DNA from: an uncultured Collinsella sp.
GTDB lineage: Bacteria; Actinomycetota; Coriobacteriia; Coriobacteriales; Coriobacteriaceae
Direction of reading: 5' to 3'
DNA: 64,000 nt
NCBI GenBank assembly: GCA_958427355.1
Contig: CAUACA010000009.1
Location: 1 to 64,000, forward strand
Within the stretch, counting starts at the first letter, position 1. Each line of letters opens with the position of its first letter. The translations under genes were made by a program, and so were the position numbers. Positions 16,357 to 25,924 of this stretch are shown here, piece by piece. Below the pieces are notes generated by a model that was given only the letters and a program-made list of their open reading frames with translations, was not told where the DNA came from and searched no databases.

Positions 16357-17703
16357 CTACGCCACTAGCTTGTCAAAAGCTCCGCGGCGGTTGAGCACGG
16401 TAAACGCGACAACACAGATGACTGCCGACAAAATCGATCCGCACGGCGACGCGATGCCCATGGGAAACAACGTATCGGAATAGGCGTTCGACAACAGCCA
16501 CGCACCGGGCACGCGAATGAGTGCCACGGCCAGCACGTTGTGCGCAAAGCCGATGTAGCTCTTGCCATACGCAGCGAAAAAGCCACTAAAGCAAATGTGG
16601 ATGCCGGCAAAAATCGCATCGAAAATGTAGCTGCGCATATAGCCGGTACCGGCCGCGACCACCGCGGGGTCCTTGGCAAAAAAGCCGATAAACGCCGGCG
16701 CCACTAGCCACATCAGCACCGTGATCAGGCAGCCGTACACCACCGAGATGGTCATGGCATCCTTGAGTACCTGACGCGCGCGGTCGCCCTTGCCCGCACC
16801 GGCGTTTTGCGCCGTGAGCGCGCTGACGGTGGCGCCCATAGAACTTGGCACGATGAACAAAAAGCTGATCATCTTCTCGACCAGGCCCACGGCGGCGGCG
16901 TCGACGAGCCCTCGGTGGTTGGCGATGACGGTGATAAACATAAACGCCACCTGGATACAGCCGTCCTGCACGGCCACGGGCACGCCGATCTTAAGAATGC
17001 TGCCGAGCACCTCGGGCTGGGGACGCAGGTCGCTGCGCTTTACGTGGATGTTCGTGCGGCGGCTCTTGAGCCACACGAGCGCGAGGGCAACGCTGGCCGT
17101 CTGCGCGGTCACCGTGCCGAGCGCCGCGCCCACGGGGCCGAGCCCCATATGGCCGATAAATAGAAAGTCGAGTGCGATGTTGATGATGCATGCCACGCCA
17201 ATCACGTACATAGGCGAGCGCGAATCGCCCAGCCCGCGAAAGATGGCCGAAAGAATGTTGTACGCGGCGATAAACGGAATGCCGACAAAGCAGATACGCA
17301 GGTAGGCGGCGGTTCCTTCGACTGCCTCGGCCGGCGTGCCAATGAGTGCCACGATCTGCGGACACAGTGCGAGCAGGACAGCGGCCAGCACCACCGAGAC
17401 ACCCATAAAGAGCGTGATGGTGTTGCCGATGGCGGTCTCGGCGCGGTCGAAGCGGCGCGAACCCACGGCGTGGCCGACGATGACCGTCGTTCCCATGGCC
17501 AGGCCCACGAGCGTTACGGTAATGATATAGAGCGTCTGCGCGCCATTGCCCACGGCGGTGATGCCGGCGGCGCCGCTAAACTGCCCCATCATGTACAGGT
17601 CGGCCATACCATAGAGCATCTGCAAAAAGTACGAGAGCATATAGGGCAGGGCAAAGACCGCGATGGTCTTGAGGACGTTGTCGCGTGTGAGGTCGTGTTC
17701 CAT
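16357..17703 (-). CDS. MATE-family efflux transporter
   Basis: A 448-residue protein with about twelve hydrophobic helices arranged as two homologous halves, starting LTRDNVLKTIAVFALPYMLS and with QMLYGMADLYMMGQFSGAAG typical of the NorM/DinF superfamily. It exchanges cations for drugs or metabolites across the membrane. It is convergent with ligA and divergent from the ABC exporter at 17963. The ribosome binding site upstream of ATG 17703 is weak. The substrate cannot be inferred. Confidence 0.88.
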   Translation of the reverse strand: MEHDLTRDNVLKTIAVFALPYMLSYFLQMLYGMADLYMMGQFSGAAGITAVGNGAQTLYIITVTLVGLAMGTTVIVGHAVGSRRFDRAETAIGNTITLFMGVSVVLAAVLLALCPQIVALIGTPAEAVEGTAAYLRICFVGIPFIAAYNILSAIFRGLGDSRSPMYVIGVACIINIALDFLFIGHMGLGPVGAALGTVTAQTASVALALVWLKSRRTNIHVKRSDLRPQPEVLGSILKIGVPVAVQDGCIQVAFMFITVIANHRGLVDAAAVGLVEKMISFLFIVPSSMGATVSALTAQNAGAGKGDRARQVLKDAMTISVVYGCLITVLMWLVAPAFIGFFAKDPAVVAAGTGYMRSYIFDAIFAGIHICFSGFFAAYGKSYIGFAHNVLAVALIRVPGAWLLSNAYSDTLFPMGIASPCGSILSAVICVVAFTVLNRRGAFDKLVA

Positions 17704-17874
17704 GGGCGGGGCTTTCTGGCTTGGTTCGTTTAGCTACCAGTGTAGTGAAAACCCTATAACGATTGTAGAGTCAAGGTTTATGTTGGCAGTGGGGCGAAAA
17801 AGTCACGCATGCGTTCATTTCCAATTGAATACAGGGGTGCGCCCTGCGAGCATGGCGCCTGCACTAGCCTTGCA

Positions 17875-17923
17875 GAAATCGATTTCGGAACACTTGACAC
17901 CGCCGCACGGCGCGCCATAATAC
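17875..17923 (+). promoter_or_regulatory. Promoter and dyad of the heterodimeric ABC exporter
   Basis: TTGACA (17894-17899) and TAATAC (17918-17923) with an 18-bp spacer. A perfect 12-bp palindrome GAAATCGATTTC (17875-17886) ends 7 bp before the -35 and is a possible activator or repressor site. Confidence 0.6.
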
Positions 17924-17962
17924 GTGGGTTTGCGAACAACGTTTGATGGGGGATGAACCTGC

Positions 17963-19792
17963 GTGCGCAATCTCAAGATTCTGTTTTCCTATCTGGGGGC
18001 ATACCGCCGCGATGCCATACTCGGCGTGTTCTTTGTGACTGCTGAGACGGCGCTCGAGCTGTTTATCCCGGTCATCATGGCAAATATCATCGATGTGGGC
18101 GTGCCCGCGGGCGACATCAACTACATGCTGTTGCAGGGTACGTATATGTTGGTATGCGCCGCATTTTCGCTGGTACTTGGCTTGGGCTATGCACGCACGT
18201 CTGCTCGCGTCGCCTCGGGGCTGGGCGCTAACCTGCGCGAGGCCGAGTATCGCAAGATTCAGACGCTCGCTTTTGGCAATCTGGACAACTACGACGCCAG
18301 CTCGCTTGTCACTCGCATGACCACCGACATCACCGTGATTCAAAACGCCGTAGGTAACGGCTTCCGCCCCATGGTGCGCGGGCCGGTAAATCTGGTCATG
18401 GGTCTCGTCTACGCTTTTGCGCTCTCGCGCGAGCTCGCGGCGGTCTTTGCCGTCATTCTGCCGATGCTCGCCATCGTGCTCGGTATCATTACCGTGCGTG
18501 TGAGCCCGCTCTACCGCCAACTCCAGACCTCGATGGACCACCTCAACGGCGTGGTACAGGAGGACCTCACCGCCGTGCGTGCCGTCAAGGCCTACGTTCG
18601 TACCGAGCACGAGGAGGCCAAGTTCGACACCGTCAATACCGAGCTCGCCGGCACTGCGACGAAGACCTTTGGCAACGCGGTGCTCAACCTGCCGGTGTTT
18701 CAGCTGTCGATGTACGTGGCTGCGCTCTCCATCCTGTGGATTGGCGGCCGCATGATTCTCGCCGGCAAGCTGGGCGTGGGCTCGCTCACGGGCTTTATGA
18801 GCTACGTGCTGCTGATCATGAACTCGCTCATGATGATTTCCAACGTGTTTTTGCTGCTCACGCGCGCTCTCACGAGTGTGGGCCGTATCGCAGAGGTGCT
18901 CGATGAGGAGCCCTTTATCGCCAACCCTGCGGGAGACCTCGCGACTGCGGCGCCAGCGGACGGCAGTATCGAGTTTCGCGACGTTTCCTTTAAATACCGC
19001 GCGGATGCAGCCGAGGATGTGCTCGAGCATATCGACCTTCGCATCGAGAGCGGCTCGACGGTGGGCATCCTCGGCGGCACGGGCTCGGGCAAGAGCTCAC
19101 TTGTGCAGCTGATTGCGCGCCTGTACGACGCTACCGAGGGCGCCGTGCTTGTGGGCGGACGTGACGTGCGTGACTACGACCTCGCCGCCTTGCGCGACGC
19201 TGTGGGCATTGTGCTGCAAAAGAACGTGCTGTTTACGGGCACCGTGCGCGAGAATCTGCAGTGGGGCAATCCGCAGGCGTCGGACGATGAGCTCCTCGCG
19301 GCTTGCCGCGCGGCGTGCGTGGACGAGTTCCTTGATCGCATCGGCGGGCTGGACGGCGAGTTGGGCCAAGGCGGCGCCGGTGTCTCGGGTGGCCAGAAGC
19401 AACGCCTGTGCATCGCGCGCACGCTGCTCAAGCATCCGCGCGTGCTCATTTTTGATGACTCCACCAGCGCGGTCGATATGGCGACCGACGCTAAGATTCG
19501 CGAGCACATCGCCCGGATTTCCGATACGACCGTGCTCATCATCGCCCAGCGCATCGCGAGCGTCATGGATGCCGATCGCATTGTGGTGCTGGACGACGGT
19601 CGTGTCCACGGCGTGGGCACGCACGAGGAACTGCTAGCGGGCGACAACATATACCAGGAGATTTATGCCTCGCAGATGGAGTTTGCGAGGAACGCGGACG
19701 CCGGCGACGGCAGCGACGATGGTTGCGCGAATGATCCGTTTTCCTCCGTCGCATGCGGATCGCCCTTGGAAGGGGGTGAGCGTCATGCCTAA
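17963..19792 (+). CDS. ABC exporter half, degenerate nucleotide site subunit
   Basis: A 609-residue membrane-NBD fusion. A six-helix exporter domain (about 1-310) is followed by an ATPase domain with Walker A GGTGSGKSS, Q-loop LQKNVLF, signature VSGGQKQRL, Walker B LIFDDSTSAVD and H-loop replaced by IIAQRIAS. The Walker B acid pair reads D-D, not D-E, and the switch His is Gln. Those are the marks of the degenerate site in heterodimeric exporters such as LmrCD/TM287-288. The partner is the overlapping gene downstream. GTG start, preceded by GGGGGATGA. Confidence 0.88.
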   Translation: MRNLKILFSYLGAYRRDAILGVFFVTAETALELFIPVIMANIIDVGVPAGDINYMLLQGTYMLVCAAFSLVLGLGYARTSARVASGLGANLREAEYRKIQTLAFGNLDNYDASSLVTRMTTDITVIQNAVGNGFRPMVRGPVNLVMGLVYAFALSRELAAVFAVILPMLAIVLGIITVRVSPLYRQLQTSMDHLNGVVQEDLTAVRAVKAYVRTEHEEAKFDTVNTELAGTATKTFGNAVLNLPVFQLSMYVAALSILWIGGRMILAGKLGVGSLTGFMSYVLLIMNSLMMISNVFLLLTRALTSVGRIAEVLDEEPFIANPAGDLATAAPADGSIEFRDVSFKYRADAAEDVLEHIDLRIESGSTVGILGGTGSGKSSLVQLIARLYDATEGAVLVGGRDVRDYDLAALRDAVGIVLQKNVLFTGTVRENLQWGNPQASDDELLAACRAACVDEFLDRIGGLDGELGQGGAGVSGGQKQRLCIARTLLKHPRVLIFDDSTSAVDMATDAKIREHIARISDTTVLIIAQRIASVMDADRIVVLDDGRVHGVGTHEELLAGDNIYQEIYASQMEFARNADAGDGSDDGCANDPFSSVACGSPLEGGERHA

Positions 19793-21683
19793 GACCGCAG
19801 CCCAAGCACGCCCGGCCGACCTCAAGCGCACTGTGCGCCGCTTGCTCTCCTACATGGGGCATGCCAAGTTCTCGTTGCTCGCGGTGGGCGTGCTCGCCTC
19901 CGTTGCCGCCATCGCGAGCCTCGCCGGCACCTACATGGTGCGCCCCATCGTTAACGGTTTGGCCACGGGCGGGGAGGAACTGCTCGCCAAGCAGGTTATC
20001 CTGACGGCGATCATCTACGCCGCGGGCGTGCTCTCGGCCCTGGGCTACTCACAGATCATGGTGCGCGCGGCCCAACACGTGGTGTCCGATATTCGCCGCG
20101 ACCTGTTCGCGCACATCCAGACGCTGCCGCTCAGTTATTTTGACAGCACGCGCTCGGGCGACATCATGAGTTTTTTCACCAACGACGTCGACACCGTCTC
20201 CGAGGCGCTCAACAACAGCTTTGCCAACGTGATTCAGGCCGCCATTCAGGTTGTGGGTACCACGGCTATGCTCATCATCCTTAACTGGCAGCTCACGATT
20301 ATCACACTCGTGTGCGATGCGGCCATTGTGCTGTATGCGCGCTACTCGGGCGCGCGCTCTAAGCGTTTCTTTGCTGCCCAGCAGGCATCGCTTGGCGACC
20401 TGGACGGATATATCGAAGAAATGGTCTCGGGCCAAAAGGTCATCAAGGTCTTTAATCACGAGGCAGCGAATGTCGCCGGCTTCACCTGCCGCAACGACGA
20501 GCTTTGCCGCACTGGCACCGCCGCCGTGAGCTATGCCAACTCGATGGTGCCCATGACCGTGGTGATCGGCTACGTCAACTATGCCATCGTCGCCGTGGCG
20601 GGCGGCATGCTCTGCATCAAGGGCCTGGCCGACGTGGGTGCGCTTGCAAGCTACCTGGTCTTTGTGCGCCAAGCCGCCATGCCCATCAACCAGTTTACGC
20701 AGCTGGGCAACTTCTTGCTCAATGCGTTGGCCGGTGCCGAGCGCCTGTTTGCGGCTATGGACCTTAAGCCCGAGGTGGACGAGGGCTGCGTGGAGCTGGT
20801 GCAGACGGGCGACGCCGCGTGGGCGTGGAAGATTCCCGAGGGTCAGGGCGTGGGCGCGTACGGGCACTTGCATGATGTGGCAGCTGTTGATGAGTCGGCC
20901 CGCGCGGTGGCTGCCGACGGCACCGAGCTCACGTGCGGCTTGGTTCCGCTTGCCGGCGACGTGTGCTTCCATGCCGTGGATTTTTCCTACGTGCCGGGCA
21001 CCCGTGTGCTCACGGATCTCAACCTGTTTGCCAAGCCGGGGCAAAAGATCGCGTTTGTGGGCTCGACGGGCGCCGGAAAGACGACCATCACCAACCTCAT
21101 CAACCGCTTCTACGAGGTCGATGACGGCGAGATCACGTACGACGGCATCGACGTCAAGCACATTGCCAAGGCCAGCCTGCGCGGGTCGCTCGGCATTGTG
21201 CTGCAGGACACGCACCTGTTTAGCGGCACCATTGCGCAGAACATCCGCTTTGGCAAGCTCGACGCGACCGACGAGGAGGTACGCGCCGCTGCCGAGGCCG
21301 CCTGCGCCGACTCGTTTATCCGCCGTCTGCCGCGGGGCTACGACACACCGGTCACGGCCGACGGCGCCAACCTGTCGCAGGGTCAGCGTCAGCTGCTCGC
21401 CATCGCGCGCGTGGCCGTCGCCGATCCGCCGGTGCTCATCCTGGACGAGGCCACGAGCTCCATTGACACGCGTACCGAAAAGCTCATCGAGCGCGGTATG
21501 GACCGCATCATGCGCGGTCGCACCACGTTTATGATCGCGCACCGCCTGTCCACTGTCCGCGGCGCCGACGCCATCATGGTCCTCGAACACGGCCGCATCA
21601 TCGAGCGCGGCACGCACGAAGAGCTACTCGCCCAGCACGGCGAGTACTGGCAGCTGGCGCATGGCTTAAAAGAGCTGGATTAA
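19785..21683 (+). CDS. ABC exporter half, catalytically complete subunit
   Basis: A 632-residue exporter half. The membrane domain is followed by a linker longer than usual (about 60 extra residues, from GCVELVQTGDAAWAWKIPEG to LTCGLVPLAGDVCFHAVDFS). The ATPase domain has Walker A GSTGAGKTT, LSQGQRQLL signature, Walker B LILDEATSSID and H-loop IAHRLST, all intact. The ATG at 19785 overlaps the previous gene's stop by 8 bp and has AAGGGGGTGAG upstream, so the two are translationally coupled and form the active heterodimer. Cargo is unknown. Confidence 0.88.
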   Translation: MPKTAAQARPADLKRTVRRLLSYMGHAKFSLLAVGVLASVAAIASLAGTYMVRPIVNGLATGGEELLAKQVILTAIIYAAGVLSALGYSQIMVRAAQHVVSDIRRDLFAHIQTLPLSYFDSTRSGDIMSFFTNDVDTVSEALNNSFANVIQAAIQVVGTTAMLIILNWQLTIITLVCDAAIVLYARYSGARSKRFFAAQQASLGDLDGYIEEMVSGQKVIKVFNHEAANVAGFTCRNDELCRTGTAAVSYANSMVPMTVVIGYVNYAIVAVAGGMLCIKGLADVGALASYLVFVRQAAMPINQFTQLGNFLLNALAGAERLFAAMDLKPEVDEGCVELVQTGDAAWAWKIPEGQGVGAYGHLHDVAAVDESARAVAADGTELTCGLVPLAGDVCFHAVDFSYVPGTRVLTDLNLFAKPGQKIAFVGSTGAGKTTITNLINRFYEVDDGEITYDGIDVKHIAKASLRGSLGIVLQDTHLFSGTIAQNIRFGKLDATDEEVRAAAEAACADSFIRRLPRGYDTPVTADGANLSQGQRQLLAIARVAVADPPVLILDEATSSIDTRTEKLIERGMDRIMRGRTTFMIAHRLSTVRGADAIMVLEHGRIIERGTHEELLAQHGEYWQLAHGLKELD

Positions 21684-21732
21684 CCCGTTCGAGCACGATA
21701 CTTTGACCCCTCCGTGCCCCTCACCTCGCCTC

Positions 21733-21797
21733 AAACCATCACAACATTCAACGTTTTTTGCCAAAATCGGGAAAAGCATCGAATGTTGTGATGGTTT
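21733..21797. repeat. AAACCATCACAACATTC palindrome (family R3, copy 1)
   Basis: A 65-bp element with outer arms AAACCATCACAACATTC and GAATGTTGTGATGGTTT. The loop (GCCAAAATCGGGAAAAGCATC) is almost the same as in copy 2 at 22975, whereas copies 3 and 4 have different loops. Confidence 0.9.
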
Positions 21798-21898
21798 TTC
21801 TGCCACTCGATCGGGTGGAATCGCTTTCTTGCGCACGAAGGTGTGCGGACCCGTGGGCAGGGGAATAAGGTTGGTTATCCGACTCCATTGGAGGGCTC

Positions 21899-22936
21899 AT
21901 GGACCTGCCGATCGTCCTGTCCCATAAGACTGCCTGGCTGTACCACAACGTGGCACGCCCGTTCGAGCCGCTCTCGCGAGCAAGCAGCCTATACGATGAG
22001 GACTCGCTTGCTAACGAGGCGGAGCCGACTGCGGACCTGCCCAAATTGGGGCTCGATACCAAGGGGCTGAGGGCTTCAACGGCAGTTGGGATCGTTACCG
22101 ACTGTCTGGTTTCGCTCGGTATTCCACGAGAAGAACTCGATCATATCGACACGCTCGTCAACTTTGATTTTGAGCGCTCGACGCCGGCTGGATTTAGGTG
22201 CCACGTGTTTGGGGCGCCGGTACCTCCAGGCCATCTTATCGAGGTGGCAGAGGGCCTTCTAGTGGTTGATGAGGCTATGTGCTTTGTCCAAGCGGGTTCG
22301 TGGATGAGCGAGCCCGAGCAGCTGGAATATGGCTACGAAATCTGCGCTCGATACCATTTGAATCATCTGTCGACAGGCGATTATATCGAGATGGGGCAGA
22401 GGTATACCGTTGCCGACTTGATTGCCTATTGCAATGAGAACCGATCTCGTCAGGGGGCTATACGCGCGGCCGCCGTGCTCAAGCGCGTGCACGATGGCGC
22501 ACGGTCGCCCATGGAGACGGCCACCGCAATCATGGTCGTAGCAAAACGTTCTCAAGGAGGGCTTGGATACGCCAAGGTCGAGCTCAACCATCGGGTCGAT
22601 GTTCCCAGCGAGTTCAAGTATCTCGCTAAGTCCGGGTATTTCGAGATTGACGTATATGCGCCTGCGAACGGTACGGGGATTGAATACAACGGCTCGGACC
22701 ATCTTGATAAACAGCGCAGCGCGTCGGATGCGGAGCGTATGACCGTGCTGAGCGCGCTGGGCTTTAGAATGATCGTCCTCACCGGGACTCAGTTTGCCCA
22801 TCAGCTGCAATTGCACCGGGCGATGAACGCCATCGCACTTGCGATGGGCCTTAAGTGCGACCGAAGCGAAGCGTTCCAGAAACGGCAGAACGATCTGCGA
22901 GAATTCGTGATTCGGCACTGGGACGGCGGCCTTTAG
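21899..22936 (+). CDS. Unknown protein with C-terminal PD-(D/E)XK/DUF559-like region
   Basis: A 345-residue protein not firmly recognised. The C-terminal third contains YFEIDVYAPANGTGIEYNGS, then DHLDKQRSASDAERMTVLSA and LGFRMIVLTGTQF. That pattern (D ... E-Y-x-G-x-x-H, R..D..R, then a strand) resembles Vsr/DUF559-type nuclease folds. The N-terminal part resembles abortive-infection or AbiEi-like presumed DNA-contact regions only vaguely. GGAGG is 5 nt before the ATG. It stands alone and is bracketed by two nearly identical R3 palindromes, which suggests it moved as a unit. Nuclease activity is inference. Confidence 0.5.
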   Translation: MDLPIVLSHKTAWLYHNVARPFEPLSRASSLYDEDSLANEAEPTADLPKLGLDTKGLRASTAVGIVTDCLVSLGIPREELDHIDTLVNFDFERSTPAGFRCHVFGAPVPPGHLIEVAEGLLVVDEAMCFVQAGSWMSEPEQLEYGYEICARYHLNHLSTGDYIEMGQRYTVADLIAYCNENRSRQGAIRAAAVLKRVHDGARSPMETATAIMVVAKRSQGGLGYAKVELNHRVDVPSEFKYLAKSGYFEIDVYAPANGTGIEYNGSDHLDKQRSASDAERMTVLSALGFRMIVLTGTQFAHQLQLHRAMNAIALAMGLKCDRSEAFQKRQNDLREFVIRHWDGGL

Positions 22937-22974
22937 GGGCGTTCCGGCCTTTCTACGGGGCGCTATGGGCAGGC

Positions 22975-23039
22975 AAACCATCACAACATTCGACGTTTTT
23001 CGCCAAAATCGGGAAAAGCATCGAATGTTGTGATGGTTT
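22975..23039. repeat. AAACCATCACAACATTC palindrome (family R3, copy 2)
   Basis: Same outer arms as copy 1, and an interior differing by only two or three bases. It starts 39 bp after the stop codon of the 21899 gene. Confidence 0.9.
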
Positions 23040-23171
23040 GTGTGTTGAGGATGGGCTTGGGAAGCCGGTTTTGCTCGAAGCGACCTGTCCTGTCGTACGG
23101 GTGTCGGCATGATTCTCTCGTGGGGTATTATGTTTTCCGAAGAATAAAACGCCGCGTGAGGGGAGGACTGC

Positions 23172-24227
23172 GTGGACGGGCACGTGCAACATGACGGCTT
23201 TGGCCGCAACATCAACTACCTGCGCATTGCCGTTACCGACAAGTGCAATTTCCGCTGCATTTACTGCATGCCGGCCGATGGCGTGGCGCCCCGCACGCAC
23301 GACGAGCTACTCAGTGCCGAGGAAATTGCCCGCTTTGTGCGCTTGGTGGCGGGGGAGGGCATTCGCCGCGTGCGTCTGACGGGTGGCGAGCCGCTGGTCA
23401 GCCACCGTATCATTCCGCTTATTCGCGACATCCGCGCGATTCCGCAGATCGAGGACATCTCACTCACCACCAACGGCGCCCTGCTGCCCAAGCTGGCGCC
23501 GCAGCTCAAAGACGCGGGGCTTAACCGCGTCAACATCTCGCTCGACACGCTCGACCCTACGCTCTTTGGAAAGATCACGCGCCTGGGCCGACTCGAGCAG
23601 ACCATGGCTGGCATCGACGCGGCGCTGGCTTGGGGTTTTGAGCCCGTTAAGGTCAACTGCGTTGTGGTGCGCCGGCTCAACCAAGACGTGGCGGCCCTCG
23701 CGCGCTTGACCGTCGACCGCCCCATCCACCTGCGCTTTATCGAATACATGCCCATCGGCGACGAGCGCACCAGCTCGCATTGCGCTGTGGACCCGCATGC
23801 TCCCGCGCTCAATCCCGAGCTGTGGGATGCGAGCGATACCGTGCCGAGCGACGAGCTGCGGGCGCGCATCAATGCCGGGGCCGCCGCGACGGGCCTGGGC
23901 GAGCTCGAGCCGCTCGATATCAACGACGCTCCTGCCGGCGCGGGCCCTGCGCGCTATTGGCACTTTCCGGGCGCGGCGGGAACGGTGGGCTTCATTAGCG
24001 CCATGTCCAACCATTTTTGCGCGAATTGCAACCGTCTGCGCCTGACGGCAGACGGCAGCGTGCGCCCGTGCCTGTTCAGCGATGCCGAGTATTCGGTGCG
24101 TGAGGCGCTGCGCCGTGGTGATGATATGCAGGTACTTTCGATTTGGCGCGATGCCGTGGCCCACAAACCGCAGGAACACGCGATAATTGAGGGCACGCAA
24201 CGATTTATGTCCCAAATCGGAGGATGA
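23172..24227 (+). CDS. moaA: GTP 3',8-cyclase, molybdenum cofactor biosynthesis
   Basis: A 351-residue radical SAM enzyme for the first step of molybdopterin synthesis. The SAM cluster motif CNFRCIYC lies at about 21-28, the GGEP motif in RLTGGEPLVS, and the second C-terminal cluster in FCANCNRLRLTADG ... RPCLF. The chain ends in the required Gly-Gly (SQIGG). GTG start preceded by GAGGGGAGG. The next gene, a moaC-mobB fusion, begins 4 bp after the stop, so both are one operon. The remaining genes of the pathway (moaE, moaD, moeA) are not in this window. Confidence 0.95.
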   Translation: MDGHVQHDGFGRNINYLRIAVTDKCNFRCIYCMPADGVAPRTHDELLSAEEIARFVRLVAGEGIRRVRLTGGEPLVSHRIIPLIRDIRAIPQIEDISLTTNGALLPKLAPQLKDAGLNRVNISLDTLDPTLFGKITRLGRLEQTMAGIDAALAWGFEPVKVNCVVVRRLNQDVAALARLTVDRPIHLRFIEYMPIGDERTSSHCAVDPHAPALNPELWDASDTVPSDELRARINAGAAATGLGELEPLDINDAPAGAGPARYWHFPGAAGTVGFISAMSNHFCANCNRLRLTADGSVRPCLFSDAEYSVREALRRGDDMQVLSIWRDAVAHKPQEHAIIEGTQRFMSQIGG

Positions 24228-24231
24228 TCAT

Positions 24232-25539
24232 ATGGCCAAGAGCAGGTACGCCGATGCCACCAAGGCCGCTCGTAGGGCCGCGATGTCTGCCCACAAAGTC
24301 ACGGCCGCGGTGAATGCCGACAACGCCGACGCGTCCGCGCAGCCGTCTGCCAGTACTGCCACCGAGCCCGTCCGTGACGCCCGTCGCGACGAGCTGACGC
24401 ATGTGGACGCCAAGGGCGAGGTACGCATGGTCGACGTGTCCGACAAGGCCGAGACCCATCGCATCGCCATCGCCGAGGGCACCATCCTCATGCATCCCGA
24501 GACGCAGGCCATGGTGCTGCAGGACCGCGCCAAAAAGGGCGACGTGCTTGCCTGCGCGCGCGTGGCGGGCATTATGGCCATCAAGCGCACCAGCGACATC
24601 ATCCCCATGTGCCATCCTTTGCTTATTACCAAGAGCAAGTGCGACATTGCGCCCATCGCTGCGGCGGGGACGCCGGCCGAGGACGTGCCCGAGGGCTGGG
24701 CGCCGGCGCGCGCGGACGGGCAGGTTGGCTTTCACGTAATGGTCACGGCCGGCGTGACGGGCAAGACGGGTATTGAGATGGAGGCTCTGACTGGAGCGAG
24801 TGCCGCGTGCCTAACGATCTATGACATGTGCAAGGCGGTCGATCGCGGCATGGAGATCGTCGACGTGCGCCTGCTGCACAAGGAGGGCGGCCGCTCGGGC
24901 GTGTGGGATCGTGCAGAGCGTCAGGCCGCTGCTGTTGAGGCCGTGGCCGCTGACGGCGACGCACACGCAAGCGCACCCGTCGCCGTCGCGTCCGCAGTTC
25001 CGGCCCCAGCCGTCCCCGCGATCGCGTTTATCGGCTACCAGAACTCGGGCAAGACCACGCTGGTCGAGAAGGTTATCGCCGAGCTCACCCGCCGCGGTCT
25101 GCGCGTGGGTTCGCTCAAGCATCACGGGCACCACGGCTTTGATATCGATGTACCCGCCAAGGACACCTGGCGCCATCACCAAGCCGGATCCAAGCACGTG
25201 GGACTCATCTGCGCCACGCGCTGGGCGGAGTACGCCGACACGCGCGAGGAGGACGAGATGCCCGCTCGCGAGCTGCTGTCGCGTTATAACGACGTCGACG
25301 TGGTGATCATCGAGGGCTACAAGACCGAGGGCTTCGACAATATCGTGGTCGCGCGCTCCGGTGTCGACCGTCTGCGCGGCAAGAGCTCGCTCGACCTGGT
25401 CGATGGCCACACGCTGGCCCTTGCCTGCAATGAGGCCTTGGCGCGTCAGGCCTTCGACGCCGGCTTTGCGACCCGAGCCATCAACATCAACGACGCCCGA
25501 GCCATCTGCGATCTTATCCAAGACCACCTTCAGGCTTGA
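24232..25539 (+). CDS. moaC: MoaC-MobB fusion protein
   Basis: A 435-residue fusion. After a 55-residue Ala-rich lead comes a complete MoaC domain, about 60-225 (LTHVDAKGEVRMVDVSDKAE, MCHPLLITK, VTGKTGIEMEALTGAS, YDMCKA). MoaC makes cyclic pyranopterin monophosphate from MoaA's product. An Ala/Pro linker leads to a MobB domain, about 262-435: Walker A GYQNSGKTT, LKHHGHHGFD and VVIIEGYKTEGFDNIVV. MobB is the GTP-binding partner in MGD synthesis. ATG 24232 has GGAGG 8 nt upstream. The upstream moaA and this fusion tie an early and a late step of the pathway together. Confidence 0.9.
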   Translation: MAKSRYADATKAARRAAMSAHKVTAAVNADNADASAQPSASTATEPVRDARRDELTHVDAKGEVRMVDVSDKAETHRIAIAEGTILMHPETQAMVLQDRAKKGDVLACARVAGIMAIKRTSDIIPMCHPLLITKSKCDIAPIAAAGTPAEDVPEGWAPARADGQVGFHVMVTAGVTGKTGIEMEALTGASAACLTIYDMCKAVDRGMEIVDVRLLHKEGGRSGVWDRAERQAAAVEAVAADGDAHASAPVAVASAVPAPAVPAIAFIGYQNSGKTTLVEKVIAELTRRGLRVGSLKHHGHHGFDIDVPAKDTWRHHQAGSKHVGLICATRWAEYADTREEDEMPARELLSRYNDVDVVIIEGYKTEGFDNIVVARSGVDRLRGKSSLDLVDGHTLALACNEALARQAFDAGFATRAININDARAICDLIQDHLQA

Positions 25540-25924
25540 CGCTGCGCCGGCCCCAAGCACCCCATCTCGCCCCTCAAGCCGTCGCTCGCGTACCAAAGTA
25601 CGCGTCGCTCCTCTTTCGGGGCGACCTGGGGCACTTGGAACCGGCTCGCTGCGTTGCCATAACATGCCAAAAAGGGATAGGTTTATTTTGGCAGGTTTTA
25701 CCATGGCAAACGTCACTTCCACCACAAAGGGGCCAGGCACCTTTGTGGTGGTTTTGCTTTGTTAGATGTGTGGGACATGCCTTACAATCTACCAAGTAGT
25801 TCATACTGAGCGAAAAACGGAGAGAAGGGGCTTGATGCGTCCTTAATGTTTCATGCGGATAGATTGATTTGACAGACGGTGGCGAATGCCCGCCGTCCGT
25901 ATTCGTATGAAACAAGGAGTCTCC
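25540..25924. other. Gap with hairpins and R2 repeat
   Basis: No gene is supported. About 25551-25650 is an extended imperfect hairpin with the apex CGCGTAC-CAAA-GTACGCG and outer pieces CCCCAAG/CTTGG and CGCCCC/GGGGCG. The R2 palindrome at 25719-25751 follows. A purine-rich ribosome binding site for the MFS gene ends the gap. Confidence 0.5.
25719..25751. repeat. CCACCACAAAGG palindrome (family R2, copy 2)
   Basis: Same arms as copy 1, with loop GGCCAGGCA, followed by TTTTGCTTT. It could end the moa transcript. Confidence 0.8.
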
